A stretch of DNA of 64,000 nt from Pogostemon cablin (Eukaryota; Streptophyta; Magnoliopsida; Lamiales; Lamiaceae): positions 3,534,001 through 3,598,000 of the forward strand of contig CM042982.1 of NCBI GenBank assembly GCA_023678885.1. The letters are read 5' to 3'. The translations under genes and the position numbers were made by a program. Shown here one piece after another: positions 56,401-64,000 of the stretch. Below the pieces are notes generated by a model that was given only the letters and a program-made list of their open reading frames with translations, was not told where the DNA came from and searched no databases. Numbering within the stretch: the first letter of the stretch is position 1; each line of letters opens with the position of its first letter.

Positions 56401-56625
56401 TTCATTTTGCGTACACCAGCAACACCAATTCCTCCCGAAATCTGGCGCCCATCTCACTTCTGTCAATCCGAAATACCGACCCAGGATAAAAGCGTTCTTG
56501 CACAGCCTGTCACTTTTCTGGGGATTATGCAGGATAAACAAAGATGGGGTGAGACGAGTGTTCAAAGAGGAGAATGGGAAGTGTGGGTATGGAATTTGGA
56601 CATGAGTGGTAATGAGTGAAAGCAT
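53500..56625 (-). CDS. PTST2: PTST2/FLO6-like starch granule initiation protein (coiled coil plus CBM48)
   Basis: Nine exons on the minus strand (56625-56021, 55659-55493, 55393-55387, 55298-55150, 55073-54856, 54614-54472, 54386-54239, 53736-53668, 53595-53500) give 533 residues. The N-terminus looks like a chloroplast transit peptide. A conserved segment DELMRAGRVDLVEAIEKVGG is followed by long charged coiled-coil stretches (around 190-430). The C-terminus is a CBM48/AMPK glycogen-binding domain: SKVLLAGSFDGWTTQ, GVFSVSLKLYPGRYE, IKFIVDGKWKVDPLRPIV and NNGYENNLFIVT. PTST2 delivers malto-oligosaccharides to starch synthase 4 in the stroma at granule initiation; rice FLO6 is the relative. Length fits PTST2 better than the longer PTST3. 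Exon 3 is a proposed 7-nt microexon, needed to keep frame. The gene converges with the RCC1 gene, 199 bp between stops. Confidence 0.85.
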
Positions 56626-58847
56626 CGCTCAGGCATTTCGTCGAGCGCTTGGTGGGTGTGACGGATATGGAATCCGCGAAAAGATGAAAGAAAGGAAGTG
56701 GGGATGTGTGAGAGAGAGAGAGCTGACAGGTGAAGCAACGAACAATGTGGCGGGGAAAAACGTGACATTCATTTAATAATCTGTCAAAGGTTGCTTAAAT
56801 CGCACTTCCACGCTCAGCGATTTTCATTATTTAAAATTTAAAGTGATAACTGATAAAACAGATGCACGCTCTCGTTATTCAAGTTAACAAAGCTGAAATT
56901 CAAACTATTTATTTTAATCAATCATATAAATAAAAATTTTAATTTAGTAATCGGTTGGGTACGTGAAGTTTTATTTATTTTTTAAATTTATTCTGTAAAT
57001 TTATTAAAATTTACTATGTAATAATTAAGTAACCTAAAATATATTTTGATGTTATTCATATGTGGGAATACGATAAGGTAAAGGGGTACATCTCTATTCC
57101 AATAAATATTCCCCGTTCTACTTTAATTTACACAAGAACGAAGATTAAAAAAAGTGAGAATATTATAATATATTTTTATAAAGTGTTTTGATTGTTTTAA
57201 TTTTTTTTTCTTCTTTTCAAGAGAGATGCAAATTTTTGTAAGATAATTAAAATAAAAATTAAGGAGTAAAATATATAAAGGTTAAAGATTATTATACCAA
57301 GACAGTTGTATTATAACTAAAAAATGGGAGCATGAGAAAAATGGTGGAAAGTGAAGAAAATTGATACATCAAAATAGAAAAATGAAAGGGGACTAAACGC
57401 ACGCAAGAGGGATCCACAACAGAAGGATCACAAGAAACTTAACCCTTTTTTTTTTTTTTTTAAATATGAAGGCACTTAATTTCACATTCCATTTGTATAT
57501 TAATTACTCCATGTTGCACAATATTTATTTGGTGTATAAAATAATTATAAACTAAAGGAAAATAGAAGTATTGAAAACATGATTTTGAGGAAAATGGGTT
57601 GTGACTTGTGCATGGGTGGATGTAGAAATTAAGAAAGGAGAAGAAGAAAAAAATAAATAAAATGTTTCTTGTGGGAAACAAACACACAAAATCATAATTG
57701 GGGAATTACAAAATTTCAAGACTTTCCCTTTCTCGCCATTTATGATAAAAAAAAAATATTTATAGAGATATTAATAATATTATTATTTATTATAGTTATG
57801 AAATAAAGAAAAAAGAATTGGTTCCTTCTCTAGCCACAAGCTCGCCCTAGAATAGGTGGTCAACAAATAAAATTACTTGATAAGTGTTTCTTTTCAACCT
57901 ATTAACTACTTGACTTCCTTTCTTTATTACTTATTTTTATTTTATGACATGAGATACATTTGTACCAATTTAATATTATAATATGGGGCATTAATAAAAT
58001 GAAAAGATGGTAGTGTACAAATAAAACATTCTTTCAACATAGTTACTCTTTAAAATATTAAGAGTTACACTATAAAAATCATAAATTTACATAGCTTGAA
58101 AAAATTCATTAATAAATAACAATAATATTACTTTTTTATATAAGAATAATAATCTCTTACAATGCAAAGTAAATTTTTATTGTACTAAAGAATAATCTCG
58201 ATTTCATCGCAAAACACAGTTCATGATAATTTAATGAAATTTAATGAATTGAAACAAACAATTTATATAAATTCTTTAAGAGTTGATTTAAGATTCTATG
58301 CATACATGGTTTACATTTTACACAGTCTCTTGCTGGACCTGGGTTATGAAATCTAGAATTATGGGCCTTACCATAGTCCAGACGTTTAATACATTTGGAA
58401 TGACCCACATTAATTTATTGGACTGGCAAACGTAGATCGGCCCAATTACATGACACAATCTTGGGCTTTGAATACTTTGGATAAATTGAAAAATATCTTG
58501 TTACTTCAGATTCAGAATCCAGAAGGTTGGATTTGGGCACACTTGTCAAGGCCGACAGTTAGGATTTGGCAAACATTAATTCTTTGTTGCCCACTATTCC
58601 AATAAGCTTGGATTATGTCTCATAAACTCTTTAAAGTTTCTTTATTTACTTGCTCTTTAATGTTATATCATTAAATATATTTGGTGCTAGTATACATCAT
58701 GAGTGTATTAATAATTTAGATTCGACTATTAGAGGATTAGATTTGGTGAACTGTAAATTTAAAATCTTTTTTATTATCAAACTCGTAAAAAGATTAGAGG
58801 GACTTTTATTTTTTTTGGTGTTTTTTTATTGGGGTTTAAAGATTAAG

Positions 58848-59160
58848 AGTTGATAATAGGTGCAAGTGCAAGGGTGCACTCATATATGTATAATTTTTTA
58901 TTTTATTTTATATACGTGTTTTTTAATAATTGTATACTTTTTTCGCACTAAGTATTTCATTAAAAAAATTATGTGTATAACTTTTTATTCAATAGTTTAT
59001 ACATGTTTTTTAATAATTATATATTTTTTTACATTCAATTTTTCATTAAAAACTAATAATTAAATTGTATACATTTTTGTTCATAATTGTATATATTTTT
59101 ATTTATATTTGTATACATTTTTTAAAGTGAGTGCACCCGAGTGCACAGTATAATTAGCTA
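58848..59160. mobile_element. MITE with GTGCACTCGGGTGCA ends, copy 2
   Basis: This shares ends and most of its interior with 2948-3272: right end gtgcacccgagtgcac (59131-59146) followed by agtataattagcta, and a degenerate left end (ggtgcaagtgcaagggtgca). Shared interior phrases include tttttaataattgtata and tttttcgcactaagt. Both copies are in the same orientation. Confidence 0.75.
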
Positions 59161-59353
59161 AATATTAAATAGTCGAGTAAAGTTCTTTTGGCTAGTATAG
59201 AGTTTCGATCCAATAATTATTCTATGTTTGATAGAATTAGGATTGGATTATCTACTGTAACTAAGATTTTCTTTATCGTATTTGAGTTTAAAAAACATAG
59301 AGAAAAATGTAAAAAATATAGTACTATTATTTTTGACAAAAGTTCCTGCACCC

Positions 59354-59389
59354 TGGGGACATGGAGTATCGGGATATTCCGTGTCCCCA
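59354..59389. repeat. Short perfect-type inverted repeat (hairpin)
   Basis: ggggacatggagtatc and gatattccgtgtcccc face each other across a four-base loop, with two mismatched or wobble positions. Confidence 0.6.
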
Positions 59390-59532
59390 TGTGAACATAA
59401 CTCTTCAATTTAAACTTATGTATTGCTAGGAGTTTAAATTGCAAAGGGCACGAAAATTGCAAAGGCGCACGAGATGTGCTCAGTGTGCCCGAGTGCACAG
59501 GAACCTTACTCATTATTTTTTCATAACAAATA

Positions 59533-59813
59533 CTCACTATGTCTCATAATACTTTTCACACTTTCCTCATTTGTTTGTCCCACAAAACCTTTCACACCCA
59601 AAAAAGAAAACACCAATTTATCCAACAACCTCAAAAGTTACTTTAGTTTCAAATTTGCCACTCATTTTTCACACACGTATTATTACTTTTTACTTTTTTA
59701 TTACCTAAAAATAATACAATACCATCCAAAGTCAATAAAATTGGTCAAAAAGTGTAATTTTTCTTAAACAAAGTGTAACAATAAACGTGAAAGGTTTTTC
59801 GGGACAGAGGGAG
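59533..59813. mobile_element. Stowaway-like MITE
   Basis: Left end ctcactatgtctcataatac and right end tttttcgggacagagggag are inverted, with cttttcac and gtgaaag pairing inside; TA at 59531-59532 and 59814-59815. Length 281 bp. Confidence 0.75.
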
Positions 59814-59815
59814 TA

Positions 59816-60744
59816 GTAGAAGAATGTGAGCCATCTAAAAAAAAGCGTTTTCACTTTTTCCTAAAAGATTAATTAATTTTTACGGCATTTGAGATTGAGA
59901 ATGTTTAGTGCCAAAAAAGTTAGTGCCATATATTTGTACAAATTAGTTACACTATATTGTTACATCTTTCGACTGTCCAAACTACTTTAAATATTGAAAT
60001 AAAATTACCTATATCTAATAACGGCAAGACCTACTTTAAAGAGAATGTAGAGTGTAAATTATTATAAGGGTAGGCCTAATATTGGGCTTTAAGATCATTC
60101 ATCACAAAATATAATTTTAATGCAGATAAAAGTACAAAGAATCTAACTAGAGATTACACATAAATTTCTACACGTTAATTACATAAATTTAATATACATA
60201 CTCCATACAAATGACACAAGAATCCAACCCGATCAACACATGTCCTAACGAGGCCGGTATTCAAACTATTACTCTTTCCTCCCAAAAAAATTAAAAATTA
60301 AAAAAAAAATCATAACCCCCCAACTAAAAAAAATAATGCACAATCTAGTCATCTCACACTACACTTTCATTATAAAATTGTCACTCTTTAACAACTCAAA
60401 TAACTTAATTTATAATTTATTTATTATTTAAAAATACTAAACTAAGTAATTAAGAGCAAAGTAAAAGGAATAATTTATCTAGAATTTTGTATTTCATGAT
60501 TGTATAGGGGGGAGAAGTTACTTAAGATATCACAATACAATAATACATAATTTAAAGTATAATTATTCTTAAATTTGTTAAAATTATTACTCACTCAAGT
60601 TCATTACACTTTCACATCTTCGTCATTATATATTCCATCTTCTTTTTTGAATATAAGAGTAAAAGAAGTAAAAAATAAAAAATAAATTCAACATACACTA
60701 AAGACAAAGTTTCTTGTAAGACGATATTTACGTGAAACATTCTA
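59816..60744. other. AT-rich intergenic DNA
   Basis: No gene or bounded repeat was recognised here. Confidence 0.45.
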
Positions 60745-60749
60745 TGAAT

Positions 60750-60905
60750 CAGGTGGGCTAGCACACCTGGCCACCGGACTCTTCACACAAGTGAGTGACT
60801 CAGGTTCGATTCTCATTGGGAACGAATAGAAGGGAAGTTATAAGAAGACTTGGAGAATAAGGATCTATGAAGACTAAGAACTAACAACTAACTTTATGAG
60901 ATGTG
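60750..60905 (+). mobile_element. Candidate second SINE family (tRNA-like head)
   Basis: The segment from gtgggctagcacacctggcc to aggttcgattctcattggga has a B-box-like ggttcgattct and an upstream A-box-like region at the right spacing, as in tRNA-derived SINE heads. The tail and target duplication were not identified, and no cloverleaf is formed. Confidence 0.4.
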
Positions 60906-61665
60906 TTAAAACATAATTATTATATAAGTAGAATATATTTATTGGTAGTTTAAAACTTTTTTTAAGGTACAATGAATGATGTATTAAAATAGATTTTTAA
61001 TATGTTATAATATGGAGTAACCCACTAAAAATATATTTTAAGTACCCATTAATATATTTTAATTATATAGATACTTTAATAATGATGAGTTAATTGGTCT
61101 CACAACACTTTTCATATAAATTCATCTTATAAGAGAGTACATGTACACTAAATATTATTCTATTTAATTTATGTGAAAAAAAAAATCAGAAAAGAGTATA
61201 ATTAATGTCGGTGTGAATGTATTCTGATTTTGGCATGGTTATCCCCACTTGCCAGCCATTTCACACGCGCCATAATATCCCTATCCAATTATTTTCTAAA
61301 CTAAAATAATTTCGCACCATTCATTATAAATAATTTTAATTGAACTAATAATAAATAAATAGAAGCAATTATTAATATTTTTGGTCTGAGAAAAGGTAGA
61401 AAAATATTACTCCTATTACATAAAAAAATACACTAGATAGACGATAGTGTAGTACAGATTGATAACATACATGTTTGTTTCTTCGGTAAGCAGACGTTCA
61501 GCTTCAGCCCATATCTTCACTATTATCCATCTATATATTATATCACACACACTTTCTCTTTCTCTCTCATTATTATTACCATTACAAGATGTACTAGCTA
61601 GCCAGTATATACATATATATTGAGAGAGAAGTAATTTAGCAATTAACTATATTGAGTGGGAGTGG
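60906..61665 (+). promoter_or_regulatory. Upstream region and leader of the NPF2-type gene
   Basis: AT-rich DNA followed by ctttctctttctctctcatt at about 61550, a CT-rich plant leader motif, then ttgagagagaagt before the ATG at 61666. No TATA box was placed firmly; ctatatattatatcac at about 61530 is a candidate. Confidence 0.4.
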
Positions 61666-64000
61666 ATGAAGCAATCAAAGGGAAATGAGATGAACTCCTC
61701 ATCTTCTTGGTTTACTCGCTTCATAAAATATCAATGCTTCCACACCAATTTTTTCTCTTCGGAAAACGGATTTAATGAAGAAAAGGCAGCCGTGAAGAAG
61801 AGAAAGCCCGGAGGATGGAGGTCCATGCCTTTCGTCTTGGGTCTCTCTCTCTCCTCCTTCTCTCTCACACACACATGCACACACTGAGCGGGTTTAATTA
61901 CACATGTCATGTAATTAATGCCTTGTTAAAATCATAATTTTTGTCACTAAACTCTTTTCAATTTCACTCCACAGAAATTAATTTATTAATTACCACTATT
62001 GTCAATTAAATTAAATACTTATAATGATAATTTGGTGCAGGAAATGAAACATTTGAGAGATTAGCGACAATAGGATTGTTGGCAAATTTCATGGTATTTC
62101 TGCTAACACAGTTTCACATGGACCAAGTCATGGCTGCAAATGTAATATACATATGGTCTGGTGTCACTAATTTCAGCCCATTGATTGGTGCTTTCATCTC
62201 TGATTCTTACCTTGGCAGATTCAGAACTATTGCTTATGCTACCTTTGCTAGTTTCATGGTATGTGTATATACATATCTAATTCTATATATATCACCATTT
62301 ACATAAAAAAAAATAAAAAATAAATTAAAAAAAGGTAACTCTCATATGAGACCGGATATAAGACATTTTGGGAATGATTTACCATTTATTAAGTATAATT
62401 ATTATAAAGGTAAAATATATTTTTTGGTAGTTATAGTATATTTTTAGTGTATTATATTATTTTTCTAAAATCTTATTTTAATGTATTAATAAATGTAACT
62501 TATCTATATATATATATATATATATAATCATACTTTAATACTTCTACCAACTCATCTTTCATTTCATTTCAAATAAAATGTGTCTAATTTTTAGTACAAA
62601 AAGTTTTTTTAAAAGAAGAATCCTTGTTAGTATATTAATTAGTTAAATTTAGTTTATTAAGTACTAGCTAATTATTGATACTAGATCCTAAATCCAGTAA
62701 ATTGTGTGTTTCTTTTGTGCATACTATTTTAAACTATTTCTTTGACAAGTGACAATGACTTTAGCCATGAATGCTTCTTACCCTTAATTTTCCTAAATAG
62801 TTGATCTTTAATAGTTTTCCATTTAAATTAATTAAGGGGCCCGGTCTTTCTTAGATGCCTACGAAATCTCGATTAAACTAATATATAAACAACACTTAAT
62901 AATCTGGACTCATATGTATTATGCATATAATTAAATATATTAAGGCAAAAACTCCTATGCATTTGGGCACACAAACCACATTCCATGCGTCTTTAAAATT
63001 TTGTGTTAAATTATACTCTTTAGTATATAGATGTGTACCCTTTATTTTCTAAAGAAAATTATTGTGTGTATCTGGGCGCATGGACAACACTCCGTACGCA
63101 TTTAGAATTTTGTGTTAATTGTATATCATTTAGTATAAAAATGTGTACCCTTTATTTTCTAAAGAAAAAAATATTAATGAAAAGTGTATACCTTTTAAAA
63201 CAAAATGGTCTACTTTTTATTAATTAAAGTGTATACCCTTCCAAAACAATGTACACTTATCCATAATACTAAATTTTTTTCCCATAATACTACCCATAAT
63301 ACTAAATTTCTAAAGGCGCACGCAAACCTTACTCATATATTAATTATCACACTAATTATTAAGCTACCAAATATTTGATGATCAATTTTACCGGAAAAGG
63401 CTTATCTTTCTTTCGTTTTAAAAAAATATTTGCTTCTTTTGAACTGAATGAATTGTCGCCCTCAATATTTTCAATTTGATTTTTTTTCATCTTTTATCTT
63501 TGATTGTCATTTCGTTATATATGCGGATGCATTATATTTTATAAGAAAATTAATTAAATAATTTAATAATAAATGCATATTGTAATAAAATGTATATTGT
63601 AATAATTTAATAATGAGAATATACTCAAAATTTTTGAAGATATATTTTTATTAATTGATTTATTTATCATTTTAAGATTTACTGAGTACTTTTTAATTCT
63701 AAATATAAAGATATACATTAGTAATAATATAATAATAATAAAATAAATAGAAAGATTATATGTGATATTAAATAAGAAATAAAAAAATATATTTCTAACA
63801 AATCAAAAAATATAATTAAAGCTGGTGTTTAATTTGAAGATATATATGAATAATAATAATAATAAGTTGGATATATTTTTATTAATTGGTTTAATTATCT
63901 ATTCGTAACCAAATAAAAAATATTTAATTAAAGGTGTTATTTAATTTATAGATATACATGAATAATAAAATAATAATAAATAAATAAAAAAAGAAAGATT
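61666..64000 (+). CDS. NPF2-type (NRT1/PTR family) transporter, first two exons; gene runs off the window
   Basis: Exon 1 (61666-61840) and exon 2 (62041-62258) join in frame to 131 codons. The protein begins with a cytosolic, Lys/Ser-rich N-terminus, then KKRKPGGWRSMPFVLGNETF, continuing ERLATIGLLANFMVFLLTQF and a block NVIYIWSGVTNFSPLIGAFI SDSYLGRFRT split here for length. ETFER is the ExxE(R/K) motif of TM1 tied to proton coupling in NPF/POT transporters. The KPGGWR lead-in and NxxNIWSG-like block resemble NPF2.13/NRT1.7-type members, which move nitrate or glucosinolates, but substrate cannot be assigned. From 62259 on, more than 1.7 kb of AT-rich sequence is intron 2 with no further exon before the window ends. 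Confidence 0.88.
62502..62526. repeat. Short (AT)n tract in NPF intron 2
   Basis: AT dinucleotide run of about 12 units. Confidence 0.95.
62961..63168. repeat. Tandem duplication of a ~105-bp unit in NPF intron 2
   Basis: Two adjacent copies share gggcrca, attttgtgtta, tttagtata and the phrase atgtgtaccctttattttct, with about 80 percent identity by eye (62961-63060 and 63070-63168). Confidence 0.75.

Larger units (their letters stand above)
56626..59532. other. Promoter of PTST2-like gene and AT-rich intergenic DNA
   Basis: The first few hundred bases upstream of 56625 should hold the leader and promoter of the minus-strand gene. The rest is AT-rich; no further gene was recognised. The GTGCACTCGGGTGCA MITE copy 2 lies within it. 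Confidence 0.4.

Overview
This is a 64 kb piece of plant nuclear genome, from a eudicot and probably an asterid. The evidence is AT-rich intergenic DNA full of small non-autonomous transposons, intron-rich genes with GT-AG borders, chloroplast transit peptides, and plant-only families (TRIPP, PAS/LOV, HD-Zip I, PTST, NPF). No bacterial, organellar or viral gene block was seen.

Seven complete genes and one gene cut by the right edge could be modelled, all by reading exon frames and splice borders by eye. From left to right they are: a TRAPPII subunit of the TRIPP family (minus, 8103-14252); a PAS/LOV blue-light receptor-like protein (plus, 22903-25728); an intronless secreted glyoxal/galactose-oxidase-like copper radical oxidase (plus, 27688-29472); an HD-Zip class I transcription factor of the HAT5 type with an 11-codon upstream ORF (plus, 42074-43311); a plastid-targeted 'small multidrug export' membrane protein (minus, 49298-50347); an RCC1-repeat beta-propeller protein (plus, 51279-53300); a PTST2/FLO6-like starch-granule-initiation protein with a C-terminal CBM48 (minus, 53500-56625); and the first two exons of an NPF2-type transporter (plus, from 61666). 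The last cluster is compact: the export gene and the RCC1 gene diverge, and the RCC1 and PTST2 genes converge with 199 bp between stop codons. The genes share no pathway; the order looks like ordinary plant gene neighbourhood.

There are also decayed genes: an NPF4-like fragment (about 30050-30250, minus), a chloroplast SRP43 (CAO) chromodomain fragment with a Trp-to-stop change (about 36720-37020, plus), and an unidentified coding remnant just downstream of TRIPP (7398-8030, minus).

The rest is a dense bed of mobile elements. The clearest are six elements of 0.7-2.1 kb with 9-10 bp target-site duplications and terminal inverted repeats (Mutator-like, non-autonomous), two of them one inside the other. 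Others are Tourist-like elements with TAA sites, about ten Stowaway-like MITEs with TA sites, two copies of a GTGCACTCGGGTGCA-ended MITE, two copies of a tRNA-derived SINE (one with an 18-bp target duplication), a Gypsy-like LTR at the left edge, and long (AT)n tracts. The most useful leads are the nested Mutator-like insertion, the HD-Zip upstream peptide, the likely 7-nt microexon in PTST2, the GC-AG intron in the RCC1 gene and the two recognisable pseudogenes.
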